From Chryseobacterium sp. (GTDB taxonomy: Bacteria; Bacteroidota; Bacteroidia; Flavobacteriales; Weeksellaceae), in assembly GCF_008831505.1 (NCBI RefSeq), contig NZ_CP044507.1:124001-188000 (forward strand): a DNA stretch of 64,000 nt. Reading direction: 5' to 3'. The position numbers were made by a program, and so were the translations under genes. Below, piece after piece: positions 8,914 through 16,669 of this stretch. Below the pieces are notes generated by a model. It was not told the DNA's origin, did not search any database, and was given only the letters and a program-made list of their open reading frames with translations. How positions within the stretch are numbered: the stretch's first letter is position 1; every line of letters starts with the position of its first letter.

Positions 8914-9627
8914 TTATTTAAAATACTTTTCGGCAATGGCTACAGCTTCCGGTTTTCCTACATCCACTAAATTTGCAGTATTCTCAAAGCCATAAATCTC
9001 TTCCGTTCGCATCAGATCCAAATACTCTTCCATTATAGAAAAGCTTCCCGTACGACGGATTTTACTGAAAATGGTACTGTTAATGCAGTGTATGCCGCTA
9101 AATGCAAGTGGCTTAAAATCTAAGTTTGGCTCTGCGAGCCGTTCTGCACCTGTTTCCAAATTAACCCATCCGCGCAGCAGTCTTTCCTCGTTAAAAAGCA
9201 GCTTTCTGGAGCTCTTTCGGTCCGAAACCGCGAGGGTGACAAAATTCTCGTTGTCCTGATGACTTTTCACCAGGTCAGAAATATTCAGATCGGTTAAAAT
9301 ATCTGCATTCATAATGAGGAAATCAGCCTCAGATTCAAGGAATGGCTTGGCAAAGACCAGTCCGCCGCCGGTTTCCAGTAGCTCTGCCCGCTCATCAGAG
9401 ATTTCAATCTTCGCGCCAAAATTGTCATTCATGATCAGGAACTGTATGATCTGATCCCCAAAGTGGTGTATGTTGATTACAAAATCATTAATTCCATGGG
9501 ATTGCAGGTATTTTATATTCCTTTCCAGTAAGGGCACGCCGTTTACAGGTGCGAGCGCCTTAGGGTGATGGTCTGTGAAGGGTTTCAGACGAGTGCCTTT
9601 TCCGGCGGCAAAAATCAGTGCTTTCAT
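8914..9627 (-). CDS. murU: MurU-like sugar-1-phosphate nucleotidyltransferase
   Basis: A 237-residue nucleotidyltransferase. The N-terminal AAGKGTRLKP (residues 7-16) is the NTP-binding loop, followed by PKALAPVNG, ETGGGL and NADILTD (metal-binding Asp). The size and single-domain form fit MurNAc-alpha-1-phosphate uridylyltransferase, which makes UDP-MurNAc in the recycling pathway of Pseudomonas and some Bacteroidota. Mannose-1-phosphate guanylyltransferase is the alternative. Linkage to an AmgK-like kinase in one operon is the main argument for MurU. Confidence 0.75.
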   Translation of the reverse strand: MKALIFAAGKGTRLKPFTDHHPKALAPVNGVPLLERNIKYLQSHGINDFVINIHHFGDQIIQFLIMNDNFGAKIEISDERAELLETGGGLVFAKPFLESEADFLIMNADILTDLNISDLVKSHQDNENFVTLAVSDRKSSRKLLFNEERLLRGWVNLETGAERLAEPNLDFKPLAFSGIHCINSTIFSKIRRTGSFSIMEEYLDLMRTEEIYGFENTANLVDVGKPEAVAIAEKYFK

Positions 9628-9636
9628 AAGCCGTAC

Positions 9637-10056
9637 TTAAACTGCAGTTTCACTGTTAAGTTGTGGCTGCTCATCATGATGCACAATGACCTTAGCCTGC
9701 GGGTATTTTTCCCGAATAAATGCCGCTGTTTTTTCAGCACAGTAAACCGAACGGTGCTGTCCGCCGGTGCAGCCGAAATTGACCTGAAGATGCTCGAACC
9801 CCCTTTCAAGGTAATTTTCAATACTTATAGAGATCATATTCTGCACCAGGAGAAGGAATTTGGGCATTTCTGTTTTGGTTTCCAGATATTCCTGCACCGA
9901 AAGGTCGCGGCCTGTCTGGACTTTGTATTCTTCAATCCGACCCGGATTCAGTATGCCCCGGCAGTCAAAGGCAAAACCTCCACCGTTGCCGGTATGGTCT
10001 TTCGGTATTCCGCCCTTTTTGTACGAAAAACTGTGTATATCTACTGTTAAACTCAT
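9637..10056 (-). CDS. Stand-alone RapZ C-terminal domain protein
   Basis: A 139-residue protein matching only the C-terminal domain of RapZ (YvcJ). Visible are IHSFSYKKGG at the N terminus, FDCRGILNPG (residues 30-39) and GCTGGQHRSV (95-104), the family hallmark. The N-terminal Walker-type nucleotide-binding domain of full RapZ is absent. In E. coli this C-terminal domain binds glucosamine-6-phosphate and RNA and controls GlmS. Here the start overlaps the kinase stop by 4 bases and the stop lies 9 bases before murU, so it is translated between the two recycling enzymes. A role as amino-sugar sensor is inference. Confidence 0.85.
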   Translation of the reverse strand: MSLTVDIHSFSYKKGGIPKDHTGNGGGFAFDCRGILNPGRIEEYKVQTGRDLSVQEYLETKTEMPKFLLLVQNMISISIENYLERGFEHLQVNFGCTGGQHRSVYCAEKTAAFIREKYPQAKVIVHHDEQPQLNSETAV

Positions 10057-11069
10057 TCTTTTCTTAATATGTGATTAATTCTATTCCTTGTTTCGCTGCT
10101 ATATAGTGTTTCTGTCAACTTCTTCAGCTCGGGATAATGATCCATGTCAGGCCAGTTTTTACCCAATTGAAAAAGGTTTTCTATTCCTGCATCCAGGCTG
10201 CTGATGAAGTGCTGTTTTCTCTGAATAAGACCACGGAAGCCATAAGCACCTAAAACCTGCATAAAGCGGATGAGTTGCAGCGGACCGACAGATTGCTTCA
10301 GTTCCAGGCGCACTGAAGGATCCGTATGCATGTCAACGAAGTAATCCAGCATCTCCGCACGGAAGTCCGCCGGGAAGTTAGCCCTGGCCTGGAAGAGAAA
10401 TGAGATCACATCGTACATGGCCGGCCCTTCCATCGCCGACTGATAATCGATGAAAAATACCTCATCTTCCTCATTCACCATAATATTCCGCGACTGAAAA
10501 TCCCGAAGCATAACGCAGCGGGGCCCCAAATGGGAAAGTCTGGTAGTCAGTGTCCGGAATTCCTGAAGCAGACGGGCTTTGTGATAAGGAAGTTCCAGTA
10601 CGTCTGCAATGAAGCTCTTGAAATAAAAAAGATCATTCTGCACAGGGAGTTCATTGTAGGAATCATACTCAAAAGCGTTGCTGAAATCGATTTTACCGGC
10701 AGTTTGCTGCTGCAGTTGATAAAGGTTTACCAGCGTTTTCTTTACGAGTAAAGCAACCCTTTCCGTAATACCCTCGTCAGCGATGATTTCGGAGAGTGTC
10801 CTGCTGCCCAGGTATTCCTGGATATATAATGTTCTGTCCGCCGAAATCCTGAAAATTTTTGGGGTATTGAGTTGCAGTTCCTGAAAAGCCTGTGTCAGAT
10901 AAAAGAAAGACTCATTTTCCCGGATATTCCTGTTACTTGTAACAATAAAGCTGCGTTCTCCGGAGATGGCGACATAGTTTCGCCGCGGGGAGCCGCTTTC
11001 GGGAAGTGCGTAAAAAACGGAACATGCAGTGCCGGTATAATTTTCAAGAAACTGTTGAGCTTTTTCCAA
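10053..11069 (-). CDS. amgK: AmgK-like anomeric amino-sugar kinase
   Basis: A 338-residue kinase of the aminoglycoside/choline phosphotransferase fold. The catalytic loop is LRDFQSRNIM (Asp190, Asn195), and FIDYQSAMEGPAMYD supplies the Mg-binding Asp208. AmgK phosphorylates the anomeric carbon of MurNAc or GlcNAc, feeding MurU. Together they bypass MurA-dependent synthesis of UDP-MurNAc. It is the first gene of the operon. A minus-strand TATATTTG box ends about 20 bases upstream of the start, so the leader is short. Other small-molecule kinases share this fold; the operon context supports AmgK. Confidence 0.78.
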   Translation of the reverse strand: MEKAQQFLENYTGTACSVFYALPESGSPRRNYVAISGERSFIVTSNRNIRENESFFYLTQAFQELQLNTPKIFRISADRTLYIQEYLGSRTLSEIIADEGITERVALLVKKTLVNLYQLQQQTAGKIDFSNAFEYDSYNELPVQNDLFYFKSFIADVLELPYHKARLLQEFRTLTTRLSHLGPRCVMLRDFQSRNIMVNEEDEVFFIDYQSAMEGPAMYDVISFLFQARANFPADFRAEMLDYFVDMHTDPSVRLELKQSVGPLQLIRFMQVLGAYGFRGLIQRKQHFISSLDAGIENLFQLGKNWPDMDHYPELKKLTETLYSSETRNRINHILRKE

Positions 11070-11085
11070 ATGACAAGACTATCCC

Positions 11086-11123
11086 GCAAATATAACACAT
11101 TGAATGTGATTTGTTATATTTGC
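11086..11123. promoter_or_regulatory. Palindromic divergent promoter pair
   Basis: GCAAATATAACA (11086-11097) and TGTTATATTTGC (11112-11123) are exact 12-base inverted repeats, 14 bases apart. Each arm contains a TATATTTG -7 box: the left arm points to amgK, the right arm to the WG-repeat gene. The two promoters overlap in their upstream regions, so they probably compete or share a regulator. Confidence 0.6.
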
Positions 11124-11210
11124 CGCAGCATGCATTTCATCAGCAAAAAAAGCAGTAGTAATATGATGGTTGAAAGGTTGATTAGAGGAGAATCTGTTAA
11201 AAGGGATATA

Positions 11211-11939
11211 ATGAGAAAGTGGTTTACGGTGTTATTTTCGGTGATGATGGTATTAGGTTCAGCACAGTCTAAAAAAACATCGGCAGCGGTAAAGGCTCAG
11301 GCAGCAAAACCGGCTTCAGCCGTAATAAACCCGGACATTCCCGCGCTTATTCCCACCAAACGAAACGGTTTATTCGGCTTTGCCAATCAGCAGGGTAAGG
11401 TCATCATCAAGCCGGAATACAGCAATGTTGGCTTTTTTACAGAGGACTGTAACCTATTGAACTCTCCCAACGTGAAAGCCAGGAAATTCGGCAGTGCAAG
11501 TTATGCTTCCGTGCGCCATCAGGGAGTGGATTTCCGCATAGACAGGACCGGCAAAAGGGTTTATCAGTATAAAGATGCGGACCTGGCCCAATGTCCTTTT
11601 GTGTTTATGAAGCAGCGGTTTCATGCCTACGTTCGCAGCGGTTTCTATGGCATTATAGAGCAGCCCTATTTTAAAAGTGAAGACGATTATCGCAGCTATG
11701 TAATTTATCCGCAGTATCAGTACCTCCATATTCTGGAAGGCGATGACCTGGACCGGCCCATGATTGTGGCTTCGCAGAATGACCGGTTCGGTATTATCGA
11801 TATTAATAACAACGTCGTGATCCCGTTCGAATATTCCGATATCAAAAGAAATTACAGCTGGAAACTGGCAAAACTCTTTGAGGTGACCAAGGACGGTGTG
11901 AACTATTTTTATATTGATGCCCAAAACAAAGGCTACTGA
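11211..11939 (+). CDS. WG-repeat exported protein
   Basis: A 242-residue protein with a signal peptide (about 1-20, VLGSAQS), an Ala/Lys-rich linker and WG-repeat-like units: RNGLFGFANQQGKVIIKPEYSNV near the N terminus and DRFGIIDINNNVVIPFEYSDI near the C terminus. The family is common in Bacteroidota, and its role is unknown. The frame is open further upstream to 10872, but that part overlaps the divergent amgK gene; the ATG at 11211 gives a proper signal peptide. It is transcribed away from the recycling operon, from a shared palindromic promoter region. Confidence 0.78.
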   Translation: MRKWFTVLFSVMMVLGSAQSKKTSAAVKAQAAKPASAVINPDIPALIPTKRNGLFGFANQQGKVIIKPEYSNVGFFTEDCNLLNSPNVKARKFGSASYASVRHQGVDFRIDRTGKRVYQYKDADLAQCPFVFMKQRFHAYVRSGFYGIIEQPYFKSEDDYRSYVIYPQYQYLHILEGDDLDRPMIVASQNDRFGIIDINNNVVIPFEYSDIKRNYSWKLAKLFEVTKDGVNYFYIDAQNKGY

Positions 11940-11971
11940 TAAATTTTTTGTATTTTCGCGCCATAAAATTT

Positions 11972-12036
11972 AAGGGGTGCTGTAAAAAGCTGAGATTATA
12001 CCCAATGAACCTGGAACAGGTAATGCTGTTTAGGGA
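11972..12036 (+). promoter_or_regulatory. TPP riboswitch (THI box)
   Basis: The conserved core of the thiamine pyrophosphate riboswitch is present in order: AAGGGGTGC, GCTGAGA, ATACCC, ATGAACCTG, CAGGTAATGCTG, TTAGGGA. It starts about 15 bases after a TATTTTCG -7-like box (11951-11958) and ends about 70 bases before the TonB receptor start. No clear intrinsic terminator follows. A CCCCTT at 12074-12079 could pair with the 5' AAGGGG as an alternative structure, but that is speculative. Confidence 0.93.
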
Positions 12037-12108
12037 GCGGTCTGCGGATCTTTTATTGTATAATTTTTTACGTCCCCTTTTATTCAATTAATCTTAAAAA
12101 TTAAAAGA

Positions 12109-14217
12109 ATGAAAGGATTTGCTATTTTAGGACTTTGCGCTGGTCCTGTCTATTTTGCGCAATCTATGCCGGCTGACACGGCAAAAATTCAGGAAATTGA
12201 AAGTGTAACCTTTACAAAACGTCTGCCCGTTGCACGTGAAATCGTAAACGTGGCAAAGGACCTGGACCACAAAAACCTGGGTCAGGATTTGCCTGTACTC
12301 CTCAAAAACCAAACTTCAGTAGTGGCCACCTCCGATGCGGGAAACGGAATTGGTTATACCGGTTTCAGGATTCGTGGTGTGGGAGGAAGTGGCATTAATG
12401 TGATGATGAATGGCGTACCTTACAATGATTCGGAATCGCAGGGGACTTTCTTTGTCAATGTGCCCGACCTTACCAGTTCGGCGTCGCAAATCATCATCCA
12501 GCGGGGTGTGGGTACCTCATCCAACGGTGTTTCCGCATTTGGAGCTACCGTAAATGTAATTTCCAAAGATCCCGCCGAAACATTTTACGTCCGTTCCGAC
12601 AATTCATTCGGTTCGTTTAACACCTATAAATACTCGGCTGAGGTTGGATCAGGAAAATTCTGGAAAAACCGCTTAAGTTTGATGGGTCGGTATACCGGCA
12701 TACAGTCAGATGGTTATATAGACAGGGCAGCTTCTGATCTTAAGTCCTATAACCTGAGTGCCCTTTTTGAGGAAGGGAATACGGCTGTGAGATTCCTTGC
12801 GTTCGGCGGCAGGGAAAAAACCTATCAGGCCTGGAACGGCATTGACCGCGAAACCTGGCTTACAAAACCACGGACCAACTTCTCCGGGGCTATTTATGAT
12901 TCCAATTGGGAAAATATCGTAGGTTTTTACGATAATGAAACCGATAATTATCGCCAAAACCACTACCAGCTGCTCTGGAACCAGCGTTTTAACCCACAGT
13001 GGAAACTGGAAACCACTTTGCACTATACAAAAGGCAGGGGCTTCTACGAAAACTATAAGCAGGGAGCGGATTATTCAAAATACAACCTTCCCGACCAGGG
13101 TGCTTCGGAATATTCAGATTTCATCCGCAAGAAATGGCTGGACAATGATTTTTACGGCGGAGTAAGCACACTCTATGGCAAGTTTGATAATCTGGATCTG
13201 AATATCGGCCTTGTAGCAAACCATTATTTCGGTAAACATTTCGGTGAGGTGTCTGATGTGTATGTACCAAATATTTCGGGGCACGAATACTACCGCAACA
13301 ACGGTGTTAAAGATGAGCTTGCAGGTTTTGCGAAAGCAATTTACCGCCTGAATAAGCTAGAAATCTTTGGTGATTTGCAGCTGCGTAATATTTCGTACAA
13401 TACCGAAGTAATTATGGAAGGCGACGGTGAAGGCATGAATCTAAGTAAAGAATGGCTTTTCTTTAATCCAAAGTTTGGTTTGAATTACCTGATCAATTCC
13501 GGGAAAATCTTCTTATCATATGCTCATGCGCAGCGCGAGCCCAGCCGCGATGATCTTTTTGCCAACACGCAGACCCAGCCGGAAAAACTGCATGATTTCG
13601 AAGCCGGATTGGAAAAAACACTGGGTAATGTAATGCTTACAGCCAACTTGTATTTCATGAACTACCGTAACCAGCTGGTTCTGAGCGGAAAGATTAACGA
13701 TATTGGTGAGTTTATACGCGAAAACAGCGGAGAAAGTTACAGGACCGGTATCGAACTGGGAGCCGCGGCAAAATTCTCCGAAAAGTGGAACGTCTCCGGT
13801 AATCTGAACGTCAGCCGAAACCGCAACCGCAATTTTATCCGGCAGGATGCCAGCGGAATTCAAAACCTGGGCGATACACCCATTTCCTTTTCCCCAGATA
13901 TGATAGGGAATCTTATGGTGAATTATACTCCTCTTAAAAATTTCACCCTGGGCTTGCAGAATCAGTATGTAGGCAAACAGTTTCTGGACAACACCAATGA
14001 TGCCCAACTGCAGTTGGATGATTACCTGCTTACCGATTTTAATGCGAGATATATTCTGAGCCTGAAAAAAACAGATTTGGACTTCAAGCTCCTGGTCAAT
14101 AATATTTTGGACCGTAAATATGTGAATAACGGTTATGTTTATGATGGCTCACCCTATTACTTCTCCCAGGCAGGCATTAATTTTATGTTCGGAGTTTCTG
14201 TTTTACTGAAGAAATAA
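12109..14217 (+). CDS. TonB-dependent receptor, predicted thiamine uptake
   Basis: A 702-residue outer-membrane receptor. It has a short signal peptide (about 1-18, PVYFAQS), no carboxypeptidase-like domain, a plug (about 35-155: GFRIRGVGGSGINVMMNGVPYND ... GTSSNGVSAFGATVNVIS) and a beta-barrel. The TPP riboswitch in its leader predicts repression by thiamine pyrophosphate, so the likely substrate is thiamine or its phosphates. THI-box-controlled TonB receptors are known from Bacteroidetes by comparative genomics. No inner-membrane thiamine transporter or thi gene adjoins it. Confidence 0.88.
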   Translation: MKGFAILGLCAGPVYFAQSMPADTAKIQEIESVTFTKRLPVAREIVNVAKDLDHKNLGQDLPVLLKNQTSVVATSDAGNGIGYTGFRIRGVGGSGINVMMNGVPYNDSESQGTFFVNVPDLTSSASQIIIQRGVGTSSNGVSAFGATVNVISKDPAETFYVRSDNSFGSFNTYKYSAEVGSGKFWKNRLSLMGRYTGIQSDGYIDRAASDLKSYNLSALFEEGNTAVRFLAFGGREKTYQAWNGIDRETWLTKPRTNFSGAIYDSNWENIVGFYDNETDNYRQNHYQLLWNQRFNPQWKLETTLHYTKGRGFYENYKQGADYSKYNLPDQGASEYSDFIRKKWLDNDFYGGVSTLYGKFDNLDLNIGLVANHYFGKHFGEVSDVYVPNISGHEYYRNNGVKDELAGFAKAIYRLNKLEIFGDLQLRNISYNTEVIMEGDGEGMNLSKEWLFFNPKFGLNYLINSGKIFLSYAHAQREPSRDDLFANTQTQPEKLHDFEAGLEKTLGNVMLTANLYFMNYRNQLVLSGKINDIGEFIRENSGESYRTGIELGAAAKFSEKWNVSGNLNVSRNRNRNFIRQDASGIQNLGDTPISFSPDMIGNLMVNYTPLKNFTLGLQNQYVGKQFLDNTNDAQLQLDDYLLTDFNARYILSLKKTDLDFKLLVNNILDRKYVNNGYVYDGSPYYFSQAGINFMFGVSVLLKK

Positions 14218-14248
14218 TAGGTTTCAGTCTAACTTGCGGATTTTGATT

Positions 14249-14269
14249 CGGCGAAAATTTTTTTCGCCG
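14249..14269. terminator. Hairpin between TonB receptor and HU-CCDC81 gene
   Basis: CGGCGAAAA and TTTTCGCCG pair with a 3-base loop. It may end the receptor transcript, but in plus orientation no T-run follows the stem, so termination is uncertain. Confidence 0.4.
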
Positions 14270-14278
14270 AAAAAATCC

Positions 14279-14286
14279 TAAATTTG
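14279..14286 (+). promoter_or_regulatory. -7 box with nearly leaderless start
   Basis: TAAATTTG ends 7 bases before the ATG at 14294, so transcription would begin at or next to the start codon. Confidence 0.55.
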
Positions 14287-14293
14287 CGGACTC

Positions 14294-15064
14294 ATGAATA
14301 TCTCTGCACTTATTCTCGAATATCTGAAGGACAGGCATAAAGCTACGGTTACCGGCTTTGGCGATTTCCTGCTGCAAAATGCAGCTGCCGTCCTGAATCC
14401 GGATGATAAAACCCTGCTGCCACCGGCACAAAAGATAGTCTACCACCCGGATTACGGCGTTTTGGGTTCTGATTTCGAAAAATTCGTGGCCGAAAAACAG
14501 GGTCTGAGCGCCGAAAAAGCTGCGGAAGAAATAAAACTCCAGGTCACCTTTTGGAAAAACAAGATTAATGAAGGCGAAAACTTCAGCCTTGAAGGTCTGG
14601 GTGTATTTAAAATCTCTGCAGATTCTGTCCATTTTGAGGGTAACAGGATTGCGGGAGATCATTCCGACTTTTACGGACTGGAGGAAATCAATCTTGCGGA
14701 ATTAGGCAGGCGCCGCGGAAATTCAAAAATCCCGGGCGAAAATAAACCTTATTCCATAGGCAAGGCGGCAGTTTGGCTTCTGTTGCTAGCGCTGCCCATA
14801 GGAGCCTTAGCCTATTTTGGGGTTACCCAGCCTGAGTTGTTATTTGGCAGAAAGTCCTTTACACCAGAATCCCTGGAGAAAATGAAGGACACAGTGAAAG
14901 CCGTGCCCGCAAAAAGAGATACAGTCAATCTGATGAAACTGGATTCGGTGCAGGCCGATTCCAATATAACAACAGCAGCGGTTCCGGTTGCTCCAAAAAA
15001 ATGGAAATCACAGAAAAATCCTACTAAAAAATGGCGCAAACCAAAAAAGCAAGTGAATCACTAA
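14294..15064 (+). CDS. HU-CCDC81-like membrane protein
   Basis: A 256-residue protein. The N-terminal 120 residues (VTGFGDFLL ... FWKNKINEGENFSLEGLGVFKI) resemble the paired prokaryotic HU-CCDC81 domains. One transmembrane segment follows (about 156-178, AAVWLLLLALPIGALAYFG), then a Ser/Thr/Lys-rich tail. Relatives often end in a peptidoglycan-binding SPOR domain, which is absent here. The last residues (KKWKSQKNPTKKWRKPKKQ) follow a run of seven A and overlap the next gene by 34 bases; one extra A would end the frame at 15027, just before that gene. The true C terminus is therefore in doubt. Confidence 0.75.
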   Translation: MNISALILEYLKDRHKATVTGFGDFLLQNAAAVLNPDDKTLLPPAQKIVYHPDYGVLGSDFEKFVAEKQGLSAEKAAEEIKLQVTFWKNKINEGENFSLEGLGVFKISADSVHFEGNRIAGDHSDFYGLEEINLAELGRRRGNSKIPGENKPYSIGKAAVWLLLLALPIGALAYFGVTQPELLFGRKSFTPESLEKMKDTVKAVPAKRDTVNLMKLDSVQADSNITTAAVPVAPKKWKSQKNPTKKWRKPKKQVNH

Positions 15065-15549
15065 CGGTAATGACCAATATCGTTCTTCCGAACGAAACCA
15101 ATTCGCTACGCAATCTTTTCGGTGGCGAACTGCTGGCGAAGATGGACCGATGTGCGTCTATCTCTGCCGCACGACACTGCGAAAGACGCGTGGTTACCGC
15201 CTCGGTAAACCATGTATCCTTCAACCATCCGATTCCGGAGGGTGGCATCGTTGTGCTGGAATCCAAAGTCTCACGGGCTTTCTCAACCTCCATGGAGATT
15301 TACGTTGATGTTTGGCTGGACGACCCCATTAATCAGAAAAAGATTCATACCAATGAGGGGATTTACACCTTTGTTGCGGTGGATGAATTTAACCGTCCAA
15401 TTCCGATTCCTAATATGGAGCCTGAAACGGAGCAGGAAATTTCGCGCTATGAGGCAGCCTTACGCAGAAAGGAACTTTCCCTGATCCTGTCCGGACGTAT
15501 GAAGCCCGCTGACTCTGTAGAGCTCAAAAAGCTTTTCGGTCAGGGTTAA
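15031..15549 (+). CDS. Acyl-CoA thioesterase, hotdog fold
   Basis: A 172-residue hotdog-fold thioesterase of the YciA/BACH type. Visible are NSLRNLFGGELLAKMDRCA with the catalytic Asp, VTASVNHVSFNHPIPEGG, and a C-terminal strand region. It hydrolyses acyl-CoA to free acid and CoA. The start at 15031 lies inside the preceding gene by 34 bases; an alternative ATG at 15070 would avoid the overlap but shortens the N terminus. Confidence 0.9.
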   Translation: MAQTKKASESLTVMTNIVLPNETNSLRNLFGGELLAKMDRCASISAARHCERRVVTASVNHVSFNHPIPEGGIVVLESKVSRAFSTSMEIYVDVWLDDPINQKKIHTNEGIYTFVAVDEFNRPIPIPNMEPETEQEISRYEAALRRKELSLILSGRMKPADSVELKKLFGQG

Positions 15550-15571
15550 CGGACTTTCCGTAAACTGAATA

Positions 15572-16504
15572 ATGAAGATACTCCAGCTTGATAAAAATCA
15601 CCCGCTGATAGAAGAGCAGCTCTCGGCAAAAGGCTTTAATGTTGATGCGGATTTTACCAGCAGCTACAGCCGGCTTCTGCAAATTATTGCGCCCTACGAT
15701 GGGATTATTATCCGAAGCCGCGTCCCTATGGACCGGAACTTCATCCGGCAAGCCAGAAATCTTAAATTTATAGCGCGTGTAGGTGCCGGACTGGAAAATA
15801 TTGACCTGGAAGCTGCCGCAGAGTTTGGCGTTGCAGTCATCAGCTCGCCCGAAGGCAACCGCGATGCCGTGGCCGAGCATGTGCTGGGTATGCTGCTGGT
15901 ACTGACTAACCGACTTTTTATTTCCGCAGAAGAAGTGAAGCAGGGATTTTGGAAAAGGGAAGAAAACCGGGGCGATGAGCTTGCCGGAAAAACTTTCGGT
16001 ATTATTGGCTATGGCCATATGGGTAAAGCAGTTGCCAAAAGACTCGCCGGATTTTCTCTCAAGACCGTGTTTCATGATATACTGCCCGACCTTGCTGATG
16101 AGTTTGCCACGCAGGTAAGTCTGAAGGAATTAATGAGGACCGCGGATATCGTAAGTCTGCATATTCCGCTCACCGACCAAACGCATTACCTGGTGGATGA
16201 AGATTTCGTTAATGGAATGGCTAAAGAATTCTACCTCATCAATGCCTCGCGGGGAAAGAATGTTAAAACGAAGGCTTTAGTTCATGGATTGAAGAACGGT
16301 AAAGTCAGAGGAGCTGCGCTGGATGTCCTCGAGTTTGAAAAACCTTCTTTTGAGAATCTGGGTTCTGAAAATGAAGATTTGGAATACCTTCTTCAGTCCA
16401 ATAAGGTTATTGTGACTCCCCATATCGCAGGCTGGACCCACCAGAGCAAAGAAAAACTGGCGCAGGTGATTGTAGATAAGATCCTGGCTAAGTTTGGTTC
16501 CTGA
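15572..16504 (+). CDS. D-2-hydroxyacid dehydrogenase (SerA-like, no ACT domain)
   Basis: A 310-residue NAD-dependent dehydrogenase. The NAD loop is GIIGYGHMGKAVA (about residues 147-159). The catalytic Arg lies in INASRGKN, and TPHIAGWTH carries the catalytic His. It resembles 3-phosphoglycerate dehydrogenase but lacks the C-terminal ACT regulatory domain, so serine feedback through ACT is not expected. Other 2-hydroxyacid substrates are possible. It follows the thioesterase by 22 bases, probably in one transcript. Confidence 0.82.
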   Translation: MKILQLDKNHPLIEEQLSAKGFNVDADFTSSYSRLLQIIAPYDGIIIRSRVPMDRNFIRQARNLKFIARVGAGLENIDLEAAAEFGVAVISSPEGNRDAVAEHVLGMLLVLTNRLFISAEEVKQGFWKREENRGDELAGKTFGIIGYGHMGKAVAKRLAGFSLKTVFHDILPDLADEFATQVSLKELMRTADIVSLHIPLTDQTHYLVDEDFVNGMAKEFYLINASRGKNVKTKALVHGLKNGKVRGAALDVLEFEKPSFENLGSENEDLEYLLQSNKVIVTPHIAGWTHQSKEKLAQVIVDKILAKFGS

Positions 16505-16669
16505 TGCCGGCACTTTCAACTGTTTATAGACCATTTTTTGATGAATTATATAACAGTAGACCTCTAATCTTGTAAGGCTTCCATTGTTAAAGTATTCATA
16601 ATGTCCTGCCGTATCACCATACAGGCTTTCCCTTTTTATTAAATTGCCGCTCATTTTGTAAAGTTAATA

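Noticed and set aside
10872-11210. N-terminal extension of the WG-repeat protein
   Set aside because: It is antisense to amgK and precedes the promoter palindrome; the ATG at 11211 begins a proper signal peptide.
16277-16654. A 125-codon minus-strand reading frame, partly in the 165-base spacer before the serine hydrolase
   Set aside because: More than half of it is antisense to the dehydrogenase gene. The spacer part reads like protein (YGDTAGHYEYFNNGSLTRLE), so a gene remnant is possible, but there is no promoter and no recognised family.
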